21,069 bases of DNA from a virus: the IMG/VR virus record IMGVR_UViG_3300017717_000113, positions 1-21,069 of that record, one strand, 5' to 3'. The notes beneath the pieces are model-generated. The model did no database searches. It had not been told where the DNA came from and was given only the letters and a program-made list of their open reading frames with translations. A program made the translations under genes and the position numbers. Positions 8,351-14,155 of the stretch are shown in pieces; position 1 is the stretch's first letter; the number at the start of each line of letters is the position of its first letter.

Positions 8351-9850
8351 TTAGAGAGTTAGCCAGTCAAGTACTTTTTTTCCTAACCTATCAGAGGTGT
8401 CAACCTCTTGGTATTCTTTTCTTTTACTAGCTCTTGAGCCATCTAATGCTGTCCACACAGCATCCATAACATCATCATGCTTACCACGGGGATAAGATAA
8501 AAATTCTGCTTGTGCTTCTATATCTTGAGGCCTAAAAAATAATTGACCTTTTGCAAGTATCGGGACTAGTGAAAGTAATCGCTCTGATTTTCTATTTCTG
8601 GGTTTAACGCCTTTCTCCAGTCCCGGTATATATAAATTCTGTTCTTGCATTTGTTTTCTTACTGCAGACCTTAAAGCCTCTTGATAAGCAACTGTTTCTA
8701 TTTTCATCCTTTTGGGTCTATATTTTTTATATTGCTTAATAATAGCATCAGGCTGTTCTGCTGGGTCTAATTTAGTTCGTACTATGTTTATTATGTAAAT
8801 ATTATTTTCATGGTCTATACCAAGCGTTACTATAACAAAAAAATCAGCTTTAGCTGATAATGAAGATGCAGGGTCTACTCCTGAATATACAGCTACTGGT
8901 ATTATTTTTTCTTTATCATCGGGTAATTTTTTAACAAGTATATTCTGTCCATCTCGTATTTCATAATCGTAGTGATGAATTTTAATATAATCTGGTTTAA
9001 ACGGAGCATCATCAGGTGATTGAGCTATATTCATATACTCCTGATAGAATCCATTAAGATTACCTACGCTAGCAAATTCATCTTTTATTTGCAATATACG
9101 AGATTTAGGGAATCTTTCTGGCCATATGCTTACCTCATCATCATTCCAGATACTATACCAAAGAACATCCCAACTAGGAGATTCTTTAGCCCAACATAGG
9201 AAACAGTCTTCAGAAATAACTGTTCCAATCATAGCTATTCTACCATCATCAGATAATGATGGTATAACAGCTTCTGTTATCCACTTTCTATTTTTAGCTC
9301 TAGCTTCTGGAGTATATGCATTCAGTTCTGACTCAAAGTCGTCAATAATAATGAGGTTAGGTCTAGTATCACCCTCGATAAATCCCCTAACCCTTTGCCC
9401 AGTTCCAACAGCAATAATACGAGCACCATTTGAAAGAATAATATCATTATTAGTCCAACGCCTAGCAGTGTTAGGGCCCATGTCTCCAAAATTTTCTTTA
9501 TATGTTTTACTATATGTAAGATGATATTTTATCCTTGATAAGAAGTTAATACTTTGACTTTGACTTTCTGAAATAATAACAATAAATAAGTCTTCACTAT
9601 CTAATTTAAAAGCACACTTCCAAAGAGGGTATATAAGAGATACCGTTGTAGACTTAGCTGTTCCTCGAGGAGCCGCAATTAATAATCTATTTCGAGACTC
9701 ATCCCTAAGGTGTTGGTATAGTTCATTATGAAAAGGGGGTATATCTTTATTTAATGCAGTTGGGAAACAAACTTTTCCAAAAAGCCCTATACTATTCCTG
9801 AATTTCTTTAGTACTTGAAGTTTCTCGTATTGAGCCTCGTAGTTCTCCAT
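8351..9850 (-). CDS. terL: Terminase large subunit (packaging ATPase-nuclease)
   Basis: A 499-residue packaging motor. Residues 60-69 hold the Walker A variant APRGTAKST. Residues 166-173 hold Walker B and the catalytic acid, LIIIDDFE. The coupling motif region GTVISED is at about 209-215. The C-terminal RNase H-like nuclease shows SGVDPASS (Asp326), KIETVAYQEAL (Glu385) and KHDDVMDAVW (Asp459/460), so both activities look intact. Length is usual for the family. The start lies 59 bases inside the upstream gene, with AAAGGA at good spacing, so the two are probably co-translated. The protein would dock on the portal encoded next. Confidence 0.96.
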   Translation of the reverse strand: MENYEAQYEKLQVLKKFRNSIGLFGKVCFPTALNKDIPPFHNELYQHLRDESRNRLLIAAPRGTAKSTTVSLIYPLWKCAFKLDSEDLFIVIISESQSQSINFLSRIKYHLTYSKTYKENFGDMGPNTARRWTNNDIILSNGARIIAVGTGQRVRGFIEGDTRPNLIIIDDFESELNAYTPEARAKNRKWITEAVIPSLSDDGRIAMIGTVISEDCFLCWAKESPSWDVLWYSIWNDDEVSIWPERFPKSRILQIKDEFASVGNLNGFYQEYMNIAQSPDDAPFKPDYIKIHHYDYEIRDGQNILVKKLPDDKEKIIPVAVYSGVDPASSLSAKADFFVIVTLGIDHENNIYIINIVRTKLDPAEQPDAIIKQYKKYRPKRMKIETVAYQEALRSAVRKQMQEQNLYIPGLEKGVKPRNRKSERLLSLVPILAKGQLFFRPQDIEAQAEFLSYPRGKHDDVMDAVWTALDGSRASKRKEYQEVDTSDRLGKKVLDWLTL

Positions 9851-10601
9851 TGTCCTTTTCTGTTGTTTCTGTTAACTTTATCTTTTGTTCCTCTTGGAGC
9901 ACATCTGCAATAAGTTTTTTTGTACTAACACCTTCTATTTGGCGAGTAGTCTTTATTGTATCTTTATCATCCATTCCGTGTAAAGACATAAGCTTTTCAG
10001 TAGCCCTCATAAGATTGCTAACATCTTCTTTTTTCTTAGCCATTGTAATTGCTTCTTCTAAAAGCTCCATTACATATTCTTTATCTTTGCCACTTTCTTT
10101 TAAAAGTATATCTAGCTCTTCTCTTACCACGCTTTTAAATTCCTCTGTCCTGATGTTTCTTTTCCATCTTCTCCTTTGCTGAGGAGTTGTTTGGCCCATA
10201 ACGAGGTCAATAGCCAAATCTGCATCAAAGTTTGTAGAAACATATGCGAGGGCGAGGTTTTTCCATTTATGTGATTTAGACTTAACTTCGAGTGCGGGCT
10301 TACCAGAGAGAGTCCATGGAGTACTTCTGCCCTCAGCATAAAATTTTTGTGTTTTATAATTGGGATTGTGCATAATATAGCCATATGGTGTTCTAACATA
10401 AAGAGTGGCTTCATTTCTATCGGATTCATAATTTTTTCTTTTTAGTACCTTTGCTATATACCCGTCATCTGATATGCAATAAGTTCCTTCTTTTGCTTCT
10501 TTCCAATGTTTAAAATCTATCCCTTTTTCTATAGCTTCTGTCTCTGAGTATATAGGGTATGATTTTGCGCCCGATTTATGATTTATTGTTATTTCGAACA
10601 T
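9792..10601 (-). CDS. Probable terminase small subunit
   Basis: A 269-residue protein directly upstream of, and overlapping, the large terminase. Residues about 140-165 are basic (TTPQQRRRWKRNIRTEEF). Residues about 165-215 are helical: VVREELDILLKESGKDKEYV, then LLEEAITMAKKKEDVSNLMR and ATEKLMSLHGM. That block (a helix, K-x-x-V-M-x-L-x-x-E-A, then an N-L-x-R-A-x-E-x-L-x-x-L-H-G segment) resembles the oligomerisation region of small terminases in other phages. The N-terminal 120 residues are unusual for the family and beta-rich, with YVRTPYGYIMHNP. No clear ribosome site precedes the ATG; translation may depend on the overlapping 33-residue gene. Confidence 0.65.
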   Translation of the reverse strand: MFEITINHKSGAKSYPIYSETEAIEKGIDFKHWKEAKEGTYCISDDGYIAKVLKRKNYESDRNEATLYVRTPYGYIMHNPNYKTQKFYAEGRSTPWTLSGKPALEVKSKSHKWKNLALAYVSTNFDADLAIDLVMGQTTPQQRRRWKRNIRTEEFKSVVREELDILLKESGKDKEYVMELLEEAITMAKKKEDVSNLMRATEKLMSLHGMDDKDTIKTTRQIEGVSTKKLIADVLQEEQKIKLTETTEKDNGELRGSIRETSSTKEIQE

Positions 10602-10677
10602 CGTCTAAATGTTGCTTCCATAACTTAGAATTTATCCAAACTAATACTAATACAAATGTTAAACTAAGTTCAATCAT
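10576..10677 (-). CDS. 33-residue single-span membrane peptide
   Basis: A short gene: MIELSLTFVLVLVWINSKLW then a polar tail ending NNNKS. The ATG overlaps the stop of the MazG-like gene (TAATG) and GGGAGG lies nine bases upstream, a strong ribosome site. Its end overlaps the start of the small-terminase gene by 26 bases. Residues 3-15 form one hydrophobic span with a basic, Asn-rich tail. It lies two genes after the endolysin, so a small holin or pinholin-like role is possible, but there is no direct evidence. It may equally serve to couple translation into the terminase gene. Confidence 0.5.
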   Translation of the reverse strand: MIELSLTFVLVLVWINSKLWKQHLDDVRNNNKS

Positions 10678-10892
10678 TAATAATCCCTCCCGAATAGGTT
10701 TTCTTTTTTTTCTCGTTGCAATTCAATAAGTCTTGCTGTTAGGTAAACCATTCCATCTAAAAGTTCTTCTAGTGTTTCTTCTTCGTAATCTCTTTTATCA
10801 TAAAGAGGTACTTCTTGCCCATATTTCTTTCTACCTAAGTCAAGTCTTTCTTTGACTTTTTTTATAATAAGTTTATTTATACCCTTAGACAT
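10677..10892 (-). CDS. Short MazG-like (NTP pyrophosphohydrolase-like) protein
   Basis: A 71-residue helical protein with GRKKYGQEVPL, then DYEEETLEELLDGMVYLTAR. The acidic E-E-x-x-L-E-E-L-L-D motif (Glu37 to Asp46) preceded by K-Y-G resembles the metal-binding helix pair of MazG/DUF550-type nucleotide pyrophosphohydrolases that phages often carry. The usual MazG domain is about 100 residues with two acidic motifs; here one complete ExxD is clear and the second is uncertain, so activity is doubtful. The start overlaps the endolysin stop by eight bases. It could be an unrelated helical protein. Confidence 0.6.
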   Translation of the reverse strand: MSKGINKLIIKKVKERLDLGRKKYGQEVPLYDKRDYEEETLEELLDGMVYLTARLIELQREKKENLFGRDY

Positions 10893-11367
10893 TTAAAGCT
10901 CTCTTAAACCATCCGTACCAATATTTTTCTTGATTGTGCTTAGACACTACAATAGTAGCGAACTTTAAGACCCTATACGCTCTGAGTCTATCTGGCTCCA
11001 AGTTTTTAAGGGCTTTGAGCGTCTTAGGGCCGACTCTTCCATCAAGCTCCAATCCTGCTTTGTATTTCCCATTAATAGCTCTTTGAAGAACCTTACCAGC
11101 ACCAATAATGCCAAAATTAACGCACATATCAAAATATATATGTTGTAGGTCATGATGTATAAGATAAGCCTTTGAAGGTTTCCAATACTTATTATAATAG
11201 ATATCTTTTGCCTTATCTATAGTAAGGTTTTTAATATCTTCTTTTGGGAATGCTCTCTTAGATATACCATACTTTGTTTCCCCTCCCGGGTCTACAGGGT
11301 CATCTACATACCCTCCCTCTTTTTCAATGACATCTTCGATGATTTCATTAAAGTCCTCTGAATACAT
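10885..11367 (-). CDS. Endolysin, GH108 family muramidase with PG-binding tail
   Basis: A 160-residue lysis enzyme. Residues 14-36 carry IEKEGGYVDDPVDPGG then ETKYGIS, the GH108 signature (E-x-G-G-Y...D-P-G-G-x-T-x-x-G-I) with Glu17 as the likely catalytic residue. Residues about 75-160 hold LQHIYFDMCVNFGIIGAGKV, then LDGRVGPKTLKAL and a C-terminal W-F motif (YWYGWFKRALN), matching the PG_binding_3 half usual in this family. It would cleave the glycan chain of peptidoglycan. There is no signal peptide, so it needs a holin or similar. AAGGAGT precedes the start. Length is normal for the family. Confidence 0.93.
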   Translation of the reverse strand: MYSEDFNEIIEDVIEKEGGYVDDPVDPGGETKYGISKRAFPKEDIKNLTIDKAKDIYYNKYWKPSKAYLIHHDLQHIYFDMCVNFGIIGAGKVLQRAINGKYKAGLELDGRVGPKTLKALKNLEPDRLRAYRVLKFATIVVSKHNQEKYWYGWFKRALNV

Positions 11368-11542
11368 AGTCCACTCCTTGTTGTATTTTTAAATTAAGCC
11401 TTATTAATTCAGCTTGTGTACGAATATAGTTAACTTTTATCTTTAGAGTCAACAGGTTTGCCACTGCTGTCAACAATCTTAGGGGTTTGCTGTTTCTGAG
11501 CTTTTTTCTTAGCAAGCTCAGTGAGGTAATTAGTGAGTTCAT
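11348..11542 (-). CDS. Possible overlapping 64-residue gene
   Basis: An open frame inside and beyond the end of the 85-residue gene, in another frame: MNSLITSLSLLRKKLRNS, ending NLKIQQGVDYVFRGL. AAAGGAGATACAG before its ATG is a strong ribosome site, and its last third fills the 62-base gap before the endolysin, which is otherwise empty in a tightly packed region. The ribosome site also encodes Lys-Gly of the other protein, so it may be chance. The protein is basic and partly helical with no lipobox. I do not recognise it. It may be spurious. Confidence 0.3.
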   Translation of the reverse strand: MNSLITSLSLLRKKLRNSKPLRLLTAVANLLTLKIKVNYIRTQAELIRLNLKIQQGVDYVFRGL

Positions 11543-11687
11543 CTGTATCTCCTTTATATTCTATATAAGATGCTATAAGCTGATACAATTCACTAACCTG
11601 TGCTTGTAATGAAGAGATAGCATTGCTATGTAATGACAGTGCATAGTCTCTATCTTTATTGGATGGTTTAGTTTTGCCCGCTTTCAT
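11430..11687 (-). CDS. 85-residue coiled-coil protein, lysis-region
   Basis: A small protein: MKAGKTKPSNKDRDYALSL, then a probable amphipathic helix SNAISSLQAQVSELYQLIAS, then a charged tail rich in Lys, Gln and Asp. GGAGG lies six bases before the ATG, supporting this start. The central helix has heptad-like spacing (I, L, V, L, L) and could mediate oligomerisation. No membrane segment is seen, so it is not an obvious holin or spanin. It lies just upstream of the endolysin, and downstream of the operator-like repeats at 11705-11795. Function unknown. Confidence 0.68.
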   Translation of the reverse strand: MKAGKTKPSNKDRDYALSLHSNAISSLQAQVSELYQLIASYIEYKGDTDELTNYLTELAKKKAQKQQTPKIVDSSGKPVDSKDKS

Positions 11688-11704
11688 AGTTCCTCCTGTT
11701 ATTG

Positions 11705-11795
11705 TTAGGTACCTTACTTAGTTACCTAAGCTAAGTTACTTTTAAAAACCTTTATTAATTCAAACTTTATAAAGTTACTGTACTTAGGTACCTTA
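11705..11795. promoter_or_regulatory. Cluster of palindromic operator-like repeats
   Basis: In a 132-base gap between two minus-strand genes, TTAGGTACCTTA occurs at 11705-11716 and again at 11784-11795, with a variant TTAGTTACCTAA at 11718-11729. Between them is a perfect 14-base palindrome, AACTTTATAAAGTT (11763-11776), and a short ACTTAG/CTAAGT inverted repeat (11716-11736). This density of palindromes fits protein-binding sites for a regulator of the lysis/late genes. No clear -10/-35 promoter was found. Confidence 0.5.
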
Positions 11796-11819
11796 GGTAG
11801 TTAGAATTTAAAGTAAGAA

Positions 11820-12053
11820 CTATTTCTTGTCAACCCTTTTTTCCAGTTTTTCTGTTATTTGATGCTCATAACACCATTTAGAACCTAAACCCAAGTCCTT
11901 ATAGAGGTGTCTTTGCCCGTCAATAGTCTTTACTTCAATAAGTCTATTATAAGCATAGTGGTTAACCTCAGTAATATAGGGGCTTTTAGTAGTACTTTCA
12001 TTTGATTTAGTACCTAATAGTGTTAAAAGTAACAATATTGCTAGTTTTTCCAT
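11820..12053 (-). CDS. 77-residue protein with signal peptide or membrane anchor
   Basis: The start MEKLAILLLLTLLGTKSNES begins with a Lys and a run of Leu/Ile (residues 4-13), a signal peptide or anchor. There is no lipobox Cys. The rest is polar: about residues 26-60 form YITEVNHYAYNRLIEVKTID and HLYKDLGLGSKWCYEH with a single Cys, and the C-terminus is basic. A longer frame upstream would need a TTG start; I take the ATG at 12053 although no clear ribosome site precedes it. It is the first gene of the late arm after the central non-coding region. It might be a spanin-type or other envelope protein. Function unknown. Confidence 0.6.
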   Translation of the reverse strand: MEKLAILLLLTLLGTKSNESTTKSPYITEVNHYAYNRLIEVKTIDGQRHLYKDLGLGSKWCYEHQITEKLEKRVDKK

Positions 12054-12080
12054 AGGTGAAATTACAAAAAGTATTTGCAA

Positions 12081-12510
12081 CTACAAGGAGGTTTTCTAAA
12101 ATTTACAGTAGAATGTGAGTGTGCAATATACACTCGCAGGTACCCCCTCGAAATTCACCCCATGGGGGGTGATTCTCGTTGAAACTTGACCTATATAATA
12201 GTTCAGTCCAGTGAAGTAGCTCACTACTCGCACTCACCTAGCAAGTAGCACAACTAATAGCTCTGCTATTAGACGCTTTACGCTTTGCGCTATTGCTGGC
12301 TCTGTGCTGTTCACTGTCCAGTCCTATCATGTAGGCGTGTGTAGTCTACTTTCGTAGACATACCACTTCACAAGTTTCTCCTCACCTCCCTCCCCCAGCT
12401 CTGCTACCGCAGACCCAAGTGGGGTTCATTCGAGGTACCTGCTTAATCCCGTACTTGCTATCAGCAACGGATTTTCCTTGCTATAACCATTAATGATATA
12501 GGAGTATATT
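12081..12510. other. Central non-coding region between divergent arms
   Basis: About 430 bases without a convincing gene on either strand, richer in G+C than its surroundings. It holds several hairpins: GAGTGT/ACACTC (12117-12135), TCACCCC/GGGGTGA (12155-12172), GTCTAC/GTAGAC with a TTTC loop near 12350-12365, and TCTGC/GCAGA near 12402-12416. AGGTACCC is at 12138 and AGGTACCT at 12433. The position between the late (minus) and early (plus) arms suits divergent promoters, an untranslated leader, a small RNA or a replication origin. I found no well-spaced sigma-70 promoter; a TATAAT at 12194 lacks a -35 at 17 bases. Confidence 0.5.
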
Positions 12511-12816
12511 ATGAGTTTAACTGGAACTATTACCAATACATTTGCTGGTTCTCGCAAGGGAAGTAAATGGGTTTATAAGCTTGATGAGAATGAGCAGAGA
12601 ATTGCTACAAATGCTCTAAAGCTTACGGTCAGTGACGACCAAGAGTTACCAGCTGTTTTAACTGCAGAAAGAATTACTAACGCTAGTAAGCAGTTAACTA
12701 ACCTTAAGTTTATCGCTGGTTCTGATTACCGTAAAGCCAGTGAAGAAACTCACTTCGAGGAGAGTCAGCAGATATCTGCAACCTATAAGCCTCTCCCAAA
12801 GAAGATTAGTTTCTAG
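12511..12816 (+). CDS. Early 101-residue protein of unknown function
   Basis: The first gene of the plus-strand arm. It begins MSLTGTITNTFAGSRKGSKW and ends TYKPLPKKISF. AGGAG precedes the ATG with a seven-base spacer. The protein is soluble, charged and without Cys; the N-terminal FAGSRKGSKWVYKL and the basic C-terminus would suit nucleic-acid binding, but I do not recognise the family. The gene is visibly less AT-rich than its neighbours (codons CTC, ACC, GGT, CGC). A long leader precedes it and a strong terminator follows, so it is a single-gene unit that is probably highly expressed early. Function unknown. Confidence 0.75.
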   Translation: MSLTGTITNTFAGSRKGSKWVYKLDENEQRIATNALKLTVSDDQELPAVLTAERITNASKQLTNLKFIAGSDYRKASEETHFEESQQISATYKPLPKKISF

Positions 12817-12825
12817 AGGTTTTAG

Positions 12826-12867
12826 CCCCCTTAGTCCTTACGAGGATTGAGGGGGTTTTAGGGTTTT
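12826..12867 (+). terminator. Strong Rho-independent terminator
   Basis: The arm CCCCCTTAGTCC (12826-12837) pairs with GGATTGAGGGGG (12844-12855) over 12 base pairs including two G-U pairs, around a six-base loop, followed by TTTTAGGGTTTT. It begins ten bases after the stop of the 101-residue gene and so ends that one-gene unit. Confidence 0.85.
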
Positions 12868-13024
12868 ATCCCCTGAAATAAATAAAAGTAAGGCAGTCAG
12901 GAGGTTGCACAGTAATGGAGATAACATCAGTGCATACCATCTCCTACCTACCTACCTAAGAGACCTTGCTTTTATTTTTTTTACTAGGGTTACATAGTAA
13001 TTAACAACACAAAGGGAGTAAATA

Positions 13025-13240
13025 ATGATTGATACATTAATGCCAATAGCAATGTTAGTATCAGTAATACTAATCTTTTGTCTTTTATGGACACTTAATA
13101 TGTTAAGACAAGAGCTTGAACATAGTGAGACTAAGATTAAATTATTGTACAGACGAATTGAAGATGTAAATAATGAAATGTTTCTGATTAAAGAAGAAAG
13201 AAACGAGTATCTTGATAAATTAAGCAGTATGAGTAGATAA
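13025..13240 (+). CDS. Small membrane-anchored coiled-coil protein
   Basis: A 71-residue protein. Residues 7-25 (PIAMLVSVILIFCLLWTLN) form one membrane span, followed by a charged coiled coil (ELEHSETKIKLLYRRIEDVN then LIKEERNEYLDKLSS). GGGAG lies upstream at workable spacing. N-in anchor with a cytoplasmic or periplasmic helix is possible; orientation cannot be told. Such proteins in the early region can be membrane tethers or inhibitors, but no family is recognised. It stops directly before the ATG of the 45-residue gene (TAA then ATG), so the two are co-translated. Confidence 0.7.
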   Translation: MIDTLMPIAMLVSVILIFCLLWTLNMLRQELEHSETKIKLLYRRIEDVNNEMFLIKEERNEYLDKLSSMSR

Positions 13241-13378
13241 ATGAATAGTATACCGCCTTGGGGTAAAAAAGAGCTAATAATATGGTTAGTTAAAAATAAT
13301 CCAAATACACCCAAGAGCAAGTTTATAGCAATGAAAAAGAATCGTCTTTGGGCTATATTCTTTAGTCAGAGTAATTAA
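13241..13378 (+). CDS. 45-residue SAP/helix-like early protein
   Basis: MNSIPPWGKKELIIWLVKNN then PNTPKSKFIAMKKNRLWAIF, ending FSQSN. The pattern K-K-E-L-I-x-W-L, N-P-N-T-P-K-S, M-K-K-x-x-L-W-A-I is common in very small proteins of marine phages as I recall them and resembles two short helices of a SAP/LEM-like DNA- or RNA-binding unit. It starts straight after the stop of the preceding gene and its stop codon forms part of the structured region that follows (13376-13475). Function unknown; nucleic-acid binding is inferred only. Confidence 0.62.
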   Translation: MNSIPPWGKKELIIWLVKNNPNTPKSKFIAMKKNRLWAIFFSQSN

Positions 13379-13475
13379 GAGATAGAAGTGGTTTGTTAGT
13401 CTTTATGTGCAATTTTAATAAAAAGATGACTATGAGATTGGCGTTTCATTATTAAAACAACTAACCTATCTCTTA
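13376..13475 (+). ncRNA. Candidate structured RNA element 1
   Basis: TAAGAGATAG (13376-13385) is the exact complement of CTATCTCTTA (13466-13475), giving a ten-base-pair closing helix. Inside, GTTAGT (13395-13400) pairs with ACTAAC (13460-13465), which directly adjoins the outer 3' arm. The enclosed sequence can form shorter hairpins (AGTC...GACT, ATGA...TCAT). The element is about 100 bases and is followed by a T-rich run (TATATTTTTTATA), as in terminators. It could be a terminator with a large insert, a small RNA, or a processing site. No tRNA T-arm is present. Confidence 0.5.
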
Positions 13476-13488
13476 TATTTTTTATATA

Positions 13489-13500
13489 GGTCTCGAGACC
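13489..13500. promoter_or_regulatory. Perfect 12-base palindrome
   Basis: GGTCTCGAGACC is its own reverse complement over all 12 bases and lies exactly between structured elements 1 and 2. It could be a site for a dimeric DNA-binding protein or a short RNA hairpin linker. No nearby promoter was recognised. Confidence 0.4.
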
Positions 13501-13503
13501 AAT

Positions 13504-13588
13504 AGAGTGGATACTGAAATAAAATCAGGGCGTGATGAACATGCGTGTGAAGCGTAAAACATTGAAACCTTAGGTTTATATCCACTCT
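13504..13588 (+). ncRNA. Candidate structured RNA element 2 (multi-branched)
   Basis: AGAGTGGATA (13504-13513) pairs perfectly with TATCCACTCT (13579-13588), a ten-base-pair closing helix. Inside are three further hairpins: CTGA/TCAG (13514-13528), GCGTG/CATGC (13530-13544, one G-U), and AAACC/GGTTT with a three-base loop (13565-13577). The layout is cloverleaf-like and about 85 bases long, but no TpsiC loop, U33 or CCA-compatible end is present, so it is not an ordinary tRNA. TTTTATA follows. Likely a small structured RNA; role unknown. Confidence 0.5.
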
Positions 13589-13596
13589 TTTATAAA

Positions 13597-13643
13597 GGGA
13601 GTATAGTTTTGATTATTCTATGCTCCCTAAGATTTAATTTTTT
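13597..13643 (+). terminator. Hairpin with T-run (element 3)
   Basis: GGGAGTATAG (13597-13606) pairs with CTATGCTCCC (13618-13627) over ten base pairs with one G-U, around an eleven-base loop, and is followed by a T-rich tract (TTTAATTTTTTATTTATT). This fits a Rho-independent terminator ending the transcript that contains elements 1 and 2. Confidence 0.65.
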
Positions 13644-13654
13644 ATTTATTCTAA

Positions 13655-13672
13655 GTAATGCAAGAGCATTAC
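13655..13672 (+). other. Short perfect hairpin before the next operon
   Basis: GTAATGC/GCATTAC form seven base pairs around an AAGA loop, 41 bases before the ATG of the 57-residue gene. It would lie in the 5' leader of that gene's mRNA and could stabilise or regulate it. It lacks a T-run, so it is not a clear terminator. Confidence 0.45.
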
Positions 13673-13712
13673 CTCTATAAGAGTAAATAACACCCGTAAA
13701 AAAGGAGGTAAC

Positions 13713-13886
13713 ATGAGCAGAGTAGAGGAAGCTATTGATACATTGATACAGCAACTTGAAAACGCAGGTTACGAAACAAAAGACGCTATCAAAAAGGTAA
13801 ACGAAGACCTTGATGGTGCTAAAGCAGAAATACAGGCTTATAATGACTGGATTCAGGATAGAATCGAGTTATACTTAGAAGCATGA
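13713..13886 (+). CDS. 57-residue helical early protein
   Basis: MSRVEEAIDTLIQQLENAGY then TKDAIKKVNEDLDGAKAEIQ, ending DRIELYLEA. It is almost entirely predicted helix with acidic heptad-like character, so an oligomeric coiled coil is likely. The ribosome site is near perfect (AAAGGAGG with a five-base spacer), pointing to high expression. Its TGA overlaps the ATG of the next gene (ATGA), so the two are translated together. It opens the unit that ends with the ubiquitin-like gene. It is not a recognised family. Confidence 0.72.
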   Translation: MSRVEEAIDTLIQQLENAGYETKDAIKKVNEDLDGAKAEIQAYNDWIQDRIELYLEA

Positions 13887-14155
13887 ATTACGCTTTAATT
13901 GAATGTATTACCTTTCATCGTAAAATACTAAAAGGGGAATACAAAGGAGACAATACATATAAGAATAATCTTATCGGCATCTACAACAGTCACGAAGAAG
14001 CTGAGTTTATCCTGTCTAAATCTAAAAAGCATTTAGTCGCAAAGGATGCAGTTAAGAGTATTAAATATGATATTGTGAAGACAGATAAACAAGTAACAAC
14101 AAGCAAGGTTGGTAATTATATCAATCGTAATAAACAGGAGGTTAGTAATGGCTAA
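13883..14155 (+). CDS. 90-residue protein of unknown function upstream of the Ubl gene
   Basis: MNYALIECITFHRKILKGEY begins with a short beta strand, then GIYNSHEEAEFILSKSKKHL looks helical, and the C-terminal third is basic and Lys/Asn-rich. The strand-helix order with an H-x-E-A-x-x-x-L helix is reminiscent of small alpha/beta proteins, but I do not recognise it. The start overlaps the previous stop (ATGA) and its end overlaps the ubiquitin-like gene's start by eight bases, so all three are probably co-translated. Given that location it may be a partner or target of the conjugation set; this is inference from position only. Confidence 0.66.
   Translation: MNYALIECITFHRKILKGEYKGDNTYKNNLIGIYNSHEEAEFILSKSKKHLVAKDAVKSIKYDIVKTDKQVTTSKVGNYINRNKQEVSNG

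Noticed and set aside
9126-9524. Plus-strand frame of 132 codons opposite the large terminase
   Set aside because: It is fully antisense to the terminase ATPase and nuclease motifs, without a ribosome site or recognisable protein.
12179-12199. Sigma-70 promoter from TTGAAA and TATAAT
   Set aside because: Spacing is only nine bases, so the pair cannot work as -35 and -10 boxes; the -10-like box alone is too weak.
12380-12480. tRNA-like GGTTCATTC near 12424
   Set aside because: The flanking bases do not pair into a T-stem, and no acceptor or D-arm can be drawn.
12966-12995. Promoter TTGCTT with TTACAT before the 71-residue gene
   Set aside because: Spacing is acceptable, but the -10 match is poor (three of six), too weak to annotate.
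12952-13320. Minus-strand frame of 122 codons with many hydrophobic residues
   Set aside because: It lies opposite two plus-strand genes with good ribosome sites (13025 and 13241); hydrophobicity is the expected antisense of AT-rich polar codons.
13504-13588. tRNA-Ser-like reading of structured element 2
   Set aside because: A cloverleaf can be drawn, but U33, the TpsiC loop and a discriminator/CCA-ready end are missing, and the closing helix is ten rather than seven base pairs.
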